64,000 bases of DNA, from NCBI GenBank assembly GCA_008501825.1, contig QQUA01000009.1, forward strand, positions 62,001 to 126,000. Reading direction: 5' to 3'. The notes beneath the pieces are model-generated. The model worked only from the letters and a program-made list of their open reading frames with translations. It searched no databases and had not been told where the DNA came from. The position numbers were made by a program, and so were the translations under genes. Shown here piece by piece: positions 16,890 through 25,702 of this stretch (position 1 is the first letter of the stretch; each line of letters begins with the position of its first letter). The DNA is from Planctomycetota bacterium (lineage in GTDB: Bacteria; Planctomycetota; UBA1135).

Positions 16890-19013
16890 CTAACGATATT
16901 CCGCCACCCAGGCGCCGCGGCCTTGGGTGGAGACCAGAATGCGTTGGCGATTTTTCTCCAGCAGGATGTCGATCACCGGCGCCAGCGGCAGGCCGACTCC
17001 GTAGGGCTTCCAGTTTTGGCCGTCGTCTTGCGACCAGTACAAGCCCTGATCGGTGCCGGCAAAAAGAATCGGCGGTTGGCCCGGGTCCACGGCGATGACG
17101 TTGACCGGAACGTCGGGCAAATCACCATCCAAAACCTGCCAACTTTGGCCGGCATCCTGGCTGCGCCGAACTTGATCGGTACCGAAGGCGGAAACCGCCA
17201 GATAGACGGTTTGATCGTCGGTCGGATCGACGGTGAGTTCCCGGGTCACTCGAGGCCAACCGGGAATGCTGCTTAAAACCAAACTAAAGCTGCTGCCACC
17301 GTTACTGGAAACTTGCACGTTGCCGTCATTGGTAGCGGCATAAACTCGATTGCTGTTGGTCGGAGCGATGGCCAAGGCCCGAATGGCTCCGGCTCCTCGA
17401 CTCAAATCGCCGCTGATCGCTGACCAGGAATTTCCGCCATTGGTACTGCGGTACACCCGCTGAGTTCCATAGAGCATGCGCTGGCTGTTGTTCGGATCTA
17501 TCAAATAAGGTGGCAAGAAACAATTGCGGTCACTGCCGCTGATGCCGCTGGCGGACCAATTGAAGAACGTCCCGCCATTGGTGGAACGATAAAGATTGCC
17601 GGTGCCCTGGTATTCCACGAACACCCGATCTCCATCCTGGGGATCCACCTGAGTCCAACCGCCGTCACCGCCAAAAACCTGGCTCCAACTCCCGTTGGCT
17701 TGCAGGCGATTGGTGCCGTTGTCTTGAGTTCCGCCGTAAAGAATTCCAAGATCCGTCGGATGACTCGACAAGCCGGCATAAAACTGAATGGTCCCTAATC
17801 CTTGATTCAAACTGGTCCAGGAAGATCCCAAGTCACTGCTTCGATGAACGCCGCCGTCATCGCCAACCACCAGGCGCCCGGAAGCGTCCCAAGCAATGGC
17901 GTGCATGTCCACGTGTGGCGGAGTGACGTTACTCCACGAGCTTCCGGCATTGGTAGTTCGCTCCAGACTGAATCCACCGAGAAATGCGGTATCGGAATCC
18001 GTCGGACGCACGGAAACCACCGACAAATACCAACCGTAACTGGCTTGAAAATTCCCCACCGAAAGAGAACTGAAACTGCTGCCGCCATTATTGGAACGCC
18101 AAACCCCCTTGGTGGAAGCGCTCCCGCCAGTCGACGTAGCCGGATTGACGAAGACCACGTAAAGCCGATTCGGTTGCGAAGGAGCCAAGGCAAAATTCAC
18201 CCGACCCACGGAAGTGGTCGGCAAGCCTCCGCCGAGACGATTCCAACTGGCGCCGCCGTCGATGCTTTTGTAAACCCCGTTTTGGTTGTCTCCAAAAATC
18301 CGTCCCACCCCGGCATAGAGGACGTCGGGATTGGTCGGATCCATGGCCAAATCGGTGACCGACAAATTGGGCAAACCTCCGAGCAGTTGCCAAGTCTGAC
18401 CGCCGTCTTGGGAAAGATACACCCCCAAGGGATCGGTGGCTTGAGGATGGTTTTTAGCCGCCGCCAGTTCAGGAAAGCCTCCGGCTCTGGCCACAGCGGC
18501 ATACAAGCGATCCGGATTGCTGGGATGAACCACGATCTTGGAGAAACAACGGCCGGCGAACACGTTTTCCGCCAGAAGCTGCCAATGATCGCCGCCGTCA
18601 TCCGAGCGCAAAAGACCTAAACCGTAACGACTGTGGTTGGCGTAGTTGGCTTCTCCGGTTCCTGCATAAATCCGGTTTTCATCGCTCGGCGCCAAAGCCA
18701 AGGCCCCCATCGAGGTCGTCGGCATATCTCCGGTGAGATAGGTCCAACTCTGGCCGCCGTCAGTGGTCCGCCAAACTCCACCGTCGGCCCCGGCGGCGAA
18801 ATAGCGATTGGGGTCGGTTGGGCTGCACGCCAAAGCGGAGATGCGGCCGCTGAATGAACCGCTGGAAATGGGAGCCGGCCCCAGTTCCTGCCAAGTGAGT
18901 TTCGGCTGTGCCGGTACGAAATCCTGAGCTCGCAGCTCGGAAACCGAAACCAAGGTCAACGGAAGCCAGAACCACCAAGAGGCTTGAACCTTCGAATGAG
19001 AAGTTTTGCTCAT
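16890..19013 (-). CDS. Secreted Asp-box (BNR/sortilin-like) beta-propeller protein
   Basis: I start at the ATG at 19013 because AAGGGG lies eight bases upstream and the product then opens with a signal peptide (MSKTSHSKVQASWWFWLPL to LRAQ). The longer frame overlaps the upstream gene. The 707-residue protein is a string of about a dozen Asp-box turns of the S-x-D-G-G-x-x-W type (TTDGGQSWTYL, SDDGGDHWQLL, SQDGGQTWQLL, SIDGGASWNRL, STNGGNSWSAI, SQDAGQSWQVL, SQDDGQNWKPY), the repeat of sialidase/VPS10 ten-blade propellers. No catalytic arginine triad of sialidases is visible, so it is probably a binding or scaffold propeller outside the cell. It is 11 bases downstream of the DUF4198-like gene. 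Confidence 0.85.
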   Translation of the reverse strand: MSKTSHSKVQASWWFWLPLTLVSVSELRAQDFVPAQPKLTWQELGPAPISSGSFSGRISALACSPTDPNRYFAAGADGGVWRTTDGGQSWTYLTGDMPTTSMGALALAPSDENRIYAGTGEANYANHSRYGLGLLRSDDGGDHWQLLAENVFAGRCFSKIVVHPSNPDRLYAAVARAGGFPELAAAKNHPQATDPLGVYLSQDGGQTWQLLGGLPNLSVTDLAMDPTNPDVLYAGVGRIFGDNQNGVYKSIDGGASWNRLGGGLPTTSVGRVNFALAPSQPNRLYVVFVNPATSTGGSASTKGVWRSNNGGSSFSSLSVGNFQASYGWYLSVVSVRPTDSDTAFLGGFSLERTTNAGSSWSNVTPPHVDMHAIAWDASGRLVVGDDGGVHRSSDLGSSWTSLNQGLGTIQFYAGLSSHPTDLGILYGGTQDNGTNRLQANGSWSQVFGGDGGWTQVDPQDGDRVFVEYQGTGNLYRSTNGGTFFNWSASGISGSDRNCFLPPYLIDPNNSQRMLYGTQRVYRSTNGGNSWSAISGDLSRGAGAIRALAIAPTNSNRVYAATNDGNVQVSSNGGSSFSLVLSSIPGWPRVTRELTVDPTDDQTVYLAVSAFGTDQVRRSQDAGQSWQVLDGDLPDVPVNVIAVDPGQPPILFAGTDQGLYWSQDDGQNWKPYGVGLPLAPVIDILLEKNRQRILVSTQGRGAWVAEYR

Positions 19014-19024
19014 CGTTTTTCCCC

Positions 19025-19828
19025 TTACCCCTGAACCTCGAAGGTCAACGTCGCCGTGAACCACCATCCGTCCAAACCCGGCTCGGAAGAGGGAGCCAAC
19101 TGATGAGCCTCAATGGCATAGAGGCCAGCCTGACCGATCCGAAAATGCGCCAGACCTCCAGGCCTTGGCCTCAACAGCAGTCGACTTCCGTCCGGTTGAT
19201 GAACCACAACCCGAGTTTGACCGCCGGGGACTTCGCCCATGTAAAGCCTCAAGGGCAAATCCGCTCCTTTGGGTAGCACGGTCGGATCAGCCAAAGCTCT
19301 GATTTGCAGCCATTGCCCGCTTTTGGCTTGAGCGGCGGCGGCAGGCCCCACCCGGCCATCAGCGTCGGTGGCCCGAACCAGGCACTTGTGGGAACGTTGC
19401 CAACGCAACCGAATCGGCTTGCGGTGAGGCCAAGCCCAACCTTCCAAGCCATTCAAAGACAATTTCCAAAAACTGCGCCAGCGAGCGGCGGAAAGAGCGA
19501 CGTCCTTGGGCTGAAAGTCCATGCCGATTTGAGCCACGCCGGAACGAAGCAAGGGCAAAGACACCCAAGAATCGGAGCCGGTCGCCGGACTCAAACGGTC
19601 CCGGTTGACCTGCTGGCCGTCGACTTGCAAAAAGGCGTAGCGAAGTTCCTGTTTCGGCCAGGCCATCGCTTCCCAAGGTTCGATTTTTCCGGAATTTCGC
19701 CGGCCCAAGGCCAAGCGAAGGGGCGCTCCAGCGGCGGCGGTGAAGCTTTCGGGAAACAGGAACTGGTTTTGCCAATCGCTCGGAACTGGAGCTTGGGCCA
19801 AGACTTGCAGGAGGAGGGTGGCGAGCAT
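19025..19828 (-). CDS. Exported DUF4198-like protein
   Basis: A 267-residue product starting at the ATG at 19828, where a short signal peptide (MLATLLLQVLAQAPV) begins; the longer frame to 19894 adds only proline-rich residues. The pattern FPESFTAAAGAPLRLALG, then LRALADPTVLPKGADLPLRLYMGE, and a final LDGWWFTATLTFEVQG resembles DUF4198 proteins, small exported beta-sandwiches sometimes found near nickel or cobalt uptake genes. No transporter is nearby, so a metal role is unproven. Directly upstream, on the other strand, is the first carbamoyltransferase; the two diverge with about 90 bases between starts, which should hold both promoters. Confidence 0.6.
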   Translation of the reverse strand: MLATLLLQVLAQAPVPSDWQNQFLFPESFTAAAGAPLRLALGRRNSGKIEPWEAMAWPKQELRYAFLQVDGQQVNRDRLSPATGSDSWVSLPLLRSGVAQIGMDFQPKDVALSAARWRSFWKLSLNGLEGWAWPHRKPIRLRWQRSHKCLVRATDADGRVGPAAAAQAKSGQWLQIRALADPTVLPKGADLPLRLYMGEVPGGQTRVVVHQPDGSRLLLRPRPGGLAHFRIGQAGLYAIEAHQLAPSSEPGLDGWWFTATLTFEVQG

Positions 19829-19921
19829 GACGAGGGGTGGCTCCCCATAAGGAGGAGGGTTGTGGCCGGTGGCCTCCCCTCCACCATAAGGCATGGAAGG
19901 AAGCCGTAAAATCGGCCTGCC

Positions 19922-21745
19922 ATGAACATCTTGGGCATCTCAGCCTTCTACCACGACAGCGCTGCCGCTCTTTTGCAAGACGGTGCGTTGGTAGCGGCTG
20001 CCCAGGAGGAACGCTTCAGTCGAAAAAAACACGACCACCGCTTTCCTCGTCACGCGATTCGCCATTGCCTGGAGGCCGCCGGCCTGCAGGCTAGCGATTT
20101 GGACCAAGTCGTTTTTTATGACAAACCGCTACTGAAGTTCGAACGCATGTTGGAAAGCTTCCTGGCCACCGCGCCGGCGAGCTTTGCTCTGTTTCGAAAG
20201 GGGATCCCGCTTTGGCTTAAGCAAAAATTGCACCTGCCCCGGGAGATGGACCGTGGCTTGGACGGTGGCTATTCCAATGCTTATTGGTTTCTGGAGCATC
20301 ATGAATCCCACGCCGCCAGTGCCTTTTTCCCTTCCCCATTCGAAGAAGCTGCCATCTTGACTCTCGACGGCGTGGGCGAATGGGCCACCGGAAGTTTGGG
20401 AATCGGCCGAGGTCATCGCATCGAACTTTTGCAGGAGCTTCGCTTTCCCCATTCCTTGGGCTTGCTTTATTCAGCACTGACTTACTTCTGCGGCTTTAAA
20501 GTCAATTCTGGTGAATACAAGTTGATGGGTTTGGCGCCCTATGGAAAACCACGATTCCAACAAGCGATTTTATCTCAGTTGCTGGACTTGAAACAGGATG
20601 GCTCCTTCCGTTTGAACCTCGATTATTTCGCCTTTCATCGCCGGGAAGTCATGACCTCCCGCAAAATGGAGCGCCTGTTCGAAGGACCGCCGCGGAAACC
20701 GGAGAGCCAAATCGGCTCCAGGGAAATGGACTTGGCCGCTTCCATTCAGGCGGTGACGGAAGAAATTATGCTGCGCATGGCTCATCATGCTCACCAGAAA
20801 ACCGGCATGAAGCATTTGTGCCTTGCCGGCGGCGTAGCCTTGAATTGTGTCGGCAACGGCCGATTGCTGCGGGAATCTCCTTTTGAAAAGATCTGGATTC
20901 AGCCTGCTGCCGGAGACGCCGGCGGTGCCTTGGGAGCCGCCTTGTTCGCTTGGCACCAACTGCTGGACAAGCCGCGCACGATCATCAAACCGGATGGCAT
21001 GCAAGGGGCTCTCCTTGGCCCGAGCTTCGGACCGGAAGCAGTTCGCTCGTTTTTGCAGCAGCAAGAGGCTGAATTTGAAGAGTTGGCGGAACCGAAGCTC
21101 ATCGCCGCCATGAACCAGGCGTTGCAAAAAGGGGAAGTGATCGGGCACATGGCCGGACCGTTGGAGTTCGGGCCGCGGGCTCTGGGCAATCGCAGCATTT
21201 TGGGAGATCCGCGTAATCCCAAGATGCAACGCCAAATGAACCTGAAAATCAAGTTTCGCGAATCCTTCCGCCCCTTCGCCCCCATCGTCCTTCGTGAACG
21301 GGCGGCAAAGTATTTTCAATTGCCGGAGGACGTGGAAAGCCCTTACATGTTGCTAGTGGCCCAAGTAAATCCCAGCCAAATGGTGGCCGAAACCGAAACC
21401 GCCGAAGGATTCGACCGGCTGCAACAGCTCCGGTCCAAAATCCCCGCCGTGACCCACGTCGACGGTTCCGCTCGAGTGCAGACCGTCGATCCGGAACGGC
21501 ATCCTCGCATGCACCGACTTCTTTCGGCATTTGAAAGTTCTACCGGCTGCCCGGTGCTAGTGAACACTAGCTTCAACGTCCGCGGCGAACCCATCGTCTG
21601 CACTCCGGAAGACGCCTTTCGCTGCTTCATGGCCACCGACATGGATGTTTTGGTGATCGAAAATTTCCTGCTCTACAAGAACAAACAGAAGAAGGCGCGG
21701 GCCGATCTTCGCCAGGAGCACTTGCAGCAATTCGAGTTGGATTAG
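19922..21745 (+). CDS. Carbamoyltransferase, NodU/CmcH/TobZ family (intact copy)
   Basis: A 607-residue enzyme that uses carbamoyl phosphate and ATP to place a carbamoyl group on a hydroxyl of a sugar or small molecule, through a carbamoyladenylate. The N-terminal Kae1-like domain has GISAFYHDSAA, EERFSRKKHDHRFP, HHESHAASAF, LDGVGEW, LAGGVALN and GDAGGALGAA, the last holding a metal-site Asp. The C-terminal YrdC-like half shows LEFGPRALGNRSILGDPR, ESFRPFAP and NTSFNVRGEP. All are intact. The following SxtJ and DUF5989 genes are its common genomic partners. The substrate is unknown; a glycolipid or exopolymer is a guess. Confidence 0.93.
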   Translation: MNILGISAFYHDSAAALLQDGALVAAAQEERFSRKKHDHRFPRHAIRHCLEAAGLQASDLDQVVFYDKPLLKFERMLESFLATAPASFALFRKGIPLWLKQKLHLPREMDRGLDGGYSNAYWFLEHHESHAASAFFPSPFEEAAILTLDGVGEWATGSLGIGRGHRIELLQELRFPHSLGLLYSALTYFCGFKVNSGEYKLMGLAPYGKPRFQQAILSQLLDLKQDGSFRLNLDYFAFHRREVMTSRKMERLFEGPPRKPESQIGSREMDLAASIQAVTEEIMLRMAHHAHQKTGMKHLCLAGGVALNCVGNGRLLRESPFEKIWIQPAAGDAGGALGAALFAWHQLLDKPRTIIKPDGMQGALLGPSFGPEAVRSFLQQQEAEFEELAEPKLIAAMNQALQKGEVIGHMAGPLEFGPRALGNRSILGDPRNPKMQRQMNLKIKFRESFRPFAPIVLRERAAKYFQLPEDVESPYMLLVAQVNPSQMVAETETAEGFDRLQQLRSKIPAVTHVDGSARVQTVDPERHPRMHRLLSAFESSTGCPVLVNTSFNVRGEPIVCTPEDAFRCFMATDMDVLVIENFLLYKNKQKKARADLRQEHLQQFELD

Positions 21746-21747
21746 AC

Positions 21748-22185
21748 GTGCTGGACCTCCATCTCCACCCTTCCACGAAGCAGCTTCGCCAGTTCGGCTT
21801 CATCCTGGCCGTCCTCGGCTTCGGCTTCAGCCTTTGGTGCGGCTGGCAGCGTCACCTTTTCGGATACTCTCTGGGCCAAAACACCGGCGCCTGGGTGGGG
21901 ACCGGCCTGGCCATCGCTTCCCTCAGCTTGCTGGTTGCCTGGCTTAGGCCATCGGCATTGTTATTCCCCTATCGAGGCCTGAGTTTGTTGACCTTTCCCA
22001 TTGGTGTCCTGCTTTCCTATACGGTGTTAGCTCTCTTGTACTTCGGCTTATTTACGCCCATGGGATGGATCATGAGACTTTTGGGCAAGGATCCTTTACA
22101 GCGCAAACGGCTCCCGGAAAAATCGAGTTATTGGATGCCTCACATTCCGACCAAAGACCCTAACCGCTACACTCGCCAGTTCTGA
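21748..22185 (+). CDS. SxtJ-family membrane protein
   Basis: A 145-residue protein with three or four hydrophobic segments (about 18-38, 47-68, 75-105) and a C-terminal soluble tail RKRLPEKSSYWMPH. This is the SxtJ family, small membrane proteins of unknown role that regularly sit between a NodU-type carbamoyltransferase and a DUF5989 peptide. It starts at a GTG two bases after the carbamoyltransferase stop, so coupling is likely. It may hold the carbamoyltransferase or its substrate at the membrane; this is inference from constant neighbourhood. Confidence 0.8.
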   Translation: MLDLHLHPSTKQLRQFGFILAVLGFGFSLWCGWQRHLFGYSLGQNTGAWVGTGLAIASLSLLVAWLRPSALLFPYRGLSLLTFPIGVLLSYTVLALLYFGLFTPMGWIMRLLGKDPLQRKRLPEKSSYWMPHIPTKDPNRYTRQF

Positions 22186-22221
22186 AGCCTTCAACCTCCC
22201 GGGCCTTCCTTCTCTAAGACC

Positions 22222-22443
22222 GTGGCAGAACAGCCTGAGGCAAGCAATTCCCCTTCCCCGAATCAACCTACCGGTCCGCCTCGCCAAAGAAAACGGACCG
22301 GCTTGGTGGCGGAATTCTGGGCTTACTTGCGCTACAGCAAGAAATGGTGGATGACTCCAATTCTGGTGGTCCTACTGTTGCTTGGCGGCTTCGTCCTCCT
22401 CACCGCTACCCCACTTGGGCCTTTCATCTACGCTTTGTTCTAA
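22222..22443 (+). CDS. DUF5989-family single-pass membrane peptide, copy 1
   Basis: A 73-residue peptide from a GTG start. A Pro/Ser-rich soluble front (about 28 residues) leads to EFWAYLRYSKKWWMTP, one transmembrane helix (ILVVLLLLGGFVLL) and the conserved ending GPFIYALF. The K-K-W-W-x-x-P before the helix and the PFIY end identify DUF5989, of unknown function, which travels with SxtJ and carbamoyltransferases. A second copy lies at 28423-28608. Confidence 0.78.
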   Translation: MAEQPEASNSPSPNQPTGPPRQRKRTGLVAEFWAYLRYSKKWWMTPILVVLLLLGGFVLLTATPLGPFIYALF

Positions 22444-22494
22444 ATTCGCTTTCTCCTTGAGCTATCATGGAGAACAGGGGAGGCAACCAAAGCC

Positions 22495-23469
22495 ATGAAG
22501 AGCATTCTGACCCTACTCGTTCTCACCTTCTCGGCTGGGTCGATGGTGGCCCTACCATGCTGGCAAGACAACGGCCAAACAGAAACCCAGCAGGAAGAAA
22601 CCCAAGCGGAGAAAGAAAGCGAACCGGTTCGAGCCGACAAGGCCCTGGTTCGAAAAGTCGCCGAGTTGCGGCGAGATTTTTTGGATCGGAGGGCCCGTAT
22701 TCGGCGAAGTCGAAAACTAGCCGAGGCGCGCAAGGACGAGGCCACTTTGAAGAGAATCGACCGTTTGGAAAAACGGAATGAAACCGACTATCAAAATAAG
22801 CTAGCCGCATTGGAAAAACGTCACGGCAAGGAAGCGGTCGCCGATGCCCAAAGTCGGGTTTTAGCTGCGGAAGAGCGAGTTCGACAAAAGCGGGCGAAAC
22901 GTCGCGAAGGCGGAACGACGACCAAGCCGGCGCCGAAGACGGAACCGAAAACTCAGCCGCAAGCTGAAGATAAATCGGAAACGAAACCGACTCCGAACCC
23001 GGAAACCGAGCCCGCGCCTGCTCCGAAGACGGAACCGAAAACTCAGCCGCAGGCTGAAGACAAGCCGGAAACCAAACCCGATTCGGACCAAGAATCCGAC
23101 CAGGGTCAAGTTGAAGAAAAGGAAGACAAGCCCGAACCCGACCCCGATCCCAATCCTGAAGCCGAGCGGAAACAAGACAAAGCCGGCGAAAAGGAGTCGG
23201 AAGAAAAAGACAAAGATCAGGAGGACGGCGACTGGGTCGTCATTTGCCACCGGCCGCCGGGCAATCCGAAAGCAGCCAAGACCATGCGAATTCCCCGGAG
23301 CGCATTAAAGGCTCACTTGGATCACGGCGACACTTTGGGTCCATGTGAAGAAAGTGAGGAGTCCGATTCCAAGGGATCCGGCAAAGGCAAGGACCAAGAC
23401 AAAGGTCAAGGAAAAGGCAATTCCAAGGGCGGAGACAAAGGCAAAGGAAAGGGCAAGGGAGGCCAGTAA
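22495..23469 (+). CDS. Secreted Lys/Glu/Pro-rich repeat protein with a CHxPPGNP domain
   Basis: A 324-residue exported protein (signal MKSILTLLVLTFSAGSMVA). Residues 45-140 form a charged coiled coil. Next come low-complexity repeats: TEPKTQPQAEDK occurs twice in a Lys/Glu/Pro-rich linker. Near residues 248-285 is a compact domain, VICHRPPGNP, then HLDHGDTLGPC, which I recall as a recurring short extracellular module of unknown function with paired Cys and His residues. The end is a Gly/Lys-rich tail (SKGGDKGKGKGKGG). It is 51 bases after DUF5989 copy 1 and touches the lipoprotein gene, so they may be one unit. The domain may bind metal; this is a guess from its CH, H and C residues. Confidence 0.75.
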   Translation: MKSILTLLVLTFSAGSMVALPCWQDNGQTETQQEETQAEKESEPVRADKALVRKVAELRRDFLDRRARIRRSRKLAEARKDEATLKRIDRLEKRNETDYQNKLAALEKRHGKEAVADAQSRVLAAEERVRQKRAKRREGGTTTKPAPKTEPKTQPQAEDKSETKPTPNPETEPAPAPKTEPKTQPQAEDKPETKPDSDQESDQGQVEEKEDKPEPDPDPNPEAERKQDKAGEKESEEKDKDQEDGDWVVICHRPPGNPKAAKTMRIPRSALKAHLDHGDTLGPCEESEESDSKGSGKGKDQDKGQGKGNSKGGDKGKGKGKGGQ

Positions 23470-23700
23470 ATGAGTGTCAAAAAGATCATTCCTTTCGCAT
23501 TGAGCCTGGTGGCTCTCACCGGCTTGATCGCTTGCAGTTCGGAAGGTCCAGAAGAAGGCGAGAATCCGGTTGCCGGCGATCAGGAGCTTGAAGAAATCCT
23601 TGATGATTCCAAGCTTGAAAAGCAGGCCGAAGAAACCATCGACGAAGAAAACCTGGAAGAAAGCCTCAATCGCCTAGAAGAAGAACTGAGCGGCAACTGA
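23470..23700 (+). CDS. Small acidic lipoprotein
   Basis: A 76-residue protein with a lipoprotein signal: MSVKKIIPFALSLVALTGLIAC, where LIAC is the lipobox and Cys22 would be lipidated. The mature part is strongly acidic and helical (ELEEILDDSKLEKQAEETIDEENLEESLNRLEEEL). The ATG directly follows the stop of the Lys-rich protein, and GGGAGG seven bases upstream lies in that gene's last codons. The highly basic tail of the upstream protein and this acidic partner could interact; this is inference only. Confidence 0.72.
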   Translation: MSVKKIIPFALSLVALTGLIACSSEGPEEGENPVAGDQELEEILDDSKLEKQAEETIDEENLEESLNRLEEELSGN

Positions 23701-23719
23701 AACCACCTCTTTCCGGAAA

Positions 23720-24802
23720 TCAAGGCTTCGAAAACAAGGCCGCCTGCAATTGAGCGGCTAAACGGCGGTTGCCTTCAACCGTCAGATGATCGTCGTTGGG
23801 AATCCTCAACGAAGGCCCAAATGGCATGGCCAGGACTTGAATTCCATTTTCTTGGCAAAAACGCGCCATGGCATAAGACTCCTCGTTGCGCTGAGTCAGA
23901 ACCACCGCCAAGGGGACGCCTTGGTTTTGGCAATGTCGCTGCACTTCAGCCAAAGCCTGAGTGGTAGCGTTGTCGGGCAAAGGCAATTCGGCGGCCAAAG
24001 CCAAGTAATCCTCCAGGGAATGAGGCACCGTCGCCGGATCCGGCTCTTCCGCCGCCGGCTGATTCAATCGGGCTTTAAAATGCACCGCCCACTTTAAAAC
24101 GAAGGGAATGTTGAAGAGATAGCTATGGCGGCGAACGGCATCCAATCCTTTCCACCAAGCGTGACTTAGGCTGCCTCGCGACTGAACCTTCAAAGTTTGC
24201 TCATCCTCCAACCAATCGTTGGAGATGAACTGATAGAGGACGTAATCCGGCGGGTGTTCTTCCGCCATGACCATGCAGCGGTGCCAGGCGGCAATCAAAC
24301 CGATGCCGTCCACGCCAAGATTGACCACTCGGTAATCCTCCCCCAACATGCCCGCCAATTGCTCGGGATAGGATTCCCCATCCTCCACTCCCCAACCCAT
24401 GGTCATGGAATCACCGACGCAATGCACGGTGATGCGCCGACTGCCGTCAGGCCGCAACGCCGGTTGAGCTTGCTGGGGCCTCGGAGAACGACAGGCTTGG
24501 GCATCGGTACTCAAGCGAAAGTCCAGCACCGGACTGCCGTCGTCTCGGGTCAAATAGAAGTGTTCCGATTGATTCGGCCGTAAGTCAATACGACTCCATT
24601 CCGTATAGCGATGCAGCCGGCGCGCGGCCAACACGAAGCGAAATATTTCGGGGTCAGCCAAGCGCAGAATGCCTTCGGTGAGCAGAGCCAAACCCAAAAA
24701 CATGAACAGCGAATAAAGCAGCTTACGCCGATTGGATAGCACGGGCGGCGAAGCTTCGGCAGGCTGTTCCTCAGTACCGGAGGGAGCCGGGTTTTCGGAC
24801 AT
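23720..24802 (-). CDS. Membrane-anchored SGNH/GDSL hydrolase
   Basis: A 360-residue protein with an N-terminal cytoplasmic tail (25 residues) and one transmembrane helix (about 28-46, LLYSLFMFLGLALL), so the enzyme domain is probably periplasmic. The SGNH blocks are visible: VGDSMTMGWGV (catalytic Ser), NLGVDGIG, FISNDW (oxyanion Asn) and NDDHLTVEGN (DxxH pair). Such proteins de-O-acetylate or acetylate polysaccharides; SGNH genes commonly accompany the carbamoyltransferase/SxtJ/DUF5989 group. It reads opposite to both flanking carbamoyltransferase blocks. Confidence 0.85.
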   Translation of the reverse strand: MSENPAPSGTEEQPAEASPPVLSNRRKLLYSLFMFLGLALLTEGILRLADPEIFRFVLAARRLHRYTEWSRIDLRPNQSEHFYLTRDDGSPVLDFRLSTDAQACRSPRPQQAQPALRPDGSRRITVHCVGDSMTMGWGVEDGESYPEQLAGMLGEDYRVVNLGVDGIGLIAAWHRCMVMAEEHPPDYVLYQFISNDWLEDEQTLKVQSRGSLSHAWWKGLDAVRRHSYLFNIPFVLKWAVHFKARLNQPAAEEPDPATVPHSLEDYLALAAELPLPDNATTQALAEVQRHCQNQGVPLAVVLTQRNEESYAMARFCQENGIQVLAMPFGPSLRIPNDDHLTVEGNRRLAAQLQAALFSKP

Positions 24803-24918
24803 AGATTCACTTTAAAGCCGCCTTTGACTTGCTGGGAGGGAAAGCCCGATCTAGGCTGCTTTATCCCTTTCGGCGAAGGCCGCCGTTCCCCCCTTCCTCC
24901 CTTTCTTGCAGCCAACCC

Positions 24919-25692
24919 ATGGCGTTCAACAACCTGCTGTTGCGGCGCAATGCCCGCCGGGCGTGGGCCGACCCGGTTCGCAAAGTCCTGACTCTGGAAA
25001 GTTTTTCCCGCACGGAAGACGACGGCGGCAAGGACATCCTGGCCGCGGCTCGAAGGGTGCAGGATTCAGAACTACGCGGTCACCTGCTACGCCATGCCGA
25101 GGACGAAGTTCGCCACGCCGATCTCTTCCGCCGCCGTGCCGCCGAGTTGCGAGCCGATTCGGATACCGGCGCCCTGGCTCACGACCCGGGCAAGTCTTTG
25201 GATTTATCCCGCCACCGTCCTCATGAAGAAGTGGATGCTCACGGATTTTTCGAAGCCTCGGTGATGGACGAACGCGGTCAAATCCCCTACGTCGCCATGT
25301 TGCACGTCGCGGAACAAAGAGCGGCCAGTCTGTTTGCCATTCATCGAGACCTGACCCGGGACGACCCGGAAACTTCGGCCATCTTCGAAGAAATCCTGAA
25401 GGACGAAAAGTATCACGTCGCTTGGACAGGAGGCTTTTTGAAAAAATGGCGGCAAGAAGGCCACGGAGCCGAAGTCCGCCGATGCTTGCGCGCTTCCAAG
25501 CGGTCCCGGCTCATGAGTCGTTGGATCAACTTGGGATTGCGAAGTGGGGCCGGCATCAGCCACATCCTGCTGTTGCTGCTGTATTGGACCGCCTTGGTCC
25601 CGTTCGGGTTGATTGCCCGCGGCCGCAAATTGGAACCGGCTCGCCCGGCGATCAAAGCCGCTTCCACCGACCCTTTGCAGTCGCAGTACTGA
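24919..25692 (+). CDS. Ferritin-like di-iron domain protein with C-terminal membrane segment
   Basis: A 257-residue protein from the ATG at 24919; the upstream frame lacks a start signal. It has a four-helix ferritin-like pattern with carboxylate/His ligands: ESFSRTE, EDEVRHADLF, HVAEQRAASLF and ILKDEKYHVAWT (two ExxH-type pairs). The C-terminus carries a hydrophobic helix (ISHILLLLLYWTALVPFGLI), so it may be membrane bound. It ends 10 bases before the second carbamoyltransferase and is presumably co-transcribed with it. Ferritin-like oxidases in tailoring clusters hydroxylate or desaturate their substrates; that role here is inference. Confidence 0.72.
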   Translation: MAFNNLLLRRNARRAWADPVRKVLTLESFSRTEDDGGKDILAAARRVQDSELRGHLLRHAEDEVRHADLFRRRAAELRADSDTGALAHDPGKSLDLSRHRPHEEVDAHGFFEASVMDERGQIPYVAMLHVAEQRAASLFAIHRDLTRDDPETSAIFEEILKDEKYHVAWTGGFLKKWRQEGHGAEVRRCLRASKRSRLMSRWINLGLRSGAGISHILLLLLYWTALVPFGLIARGRKLEPARPAIKAASTDPLQSQY

Positions 25693-25702
25693 TTCCCTTC
25701 CG

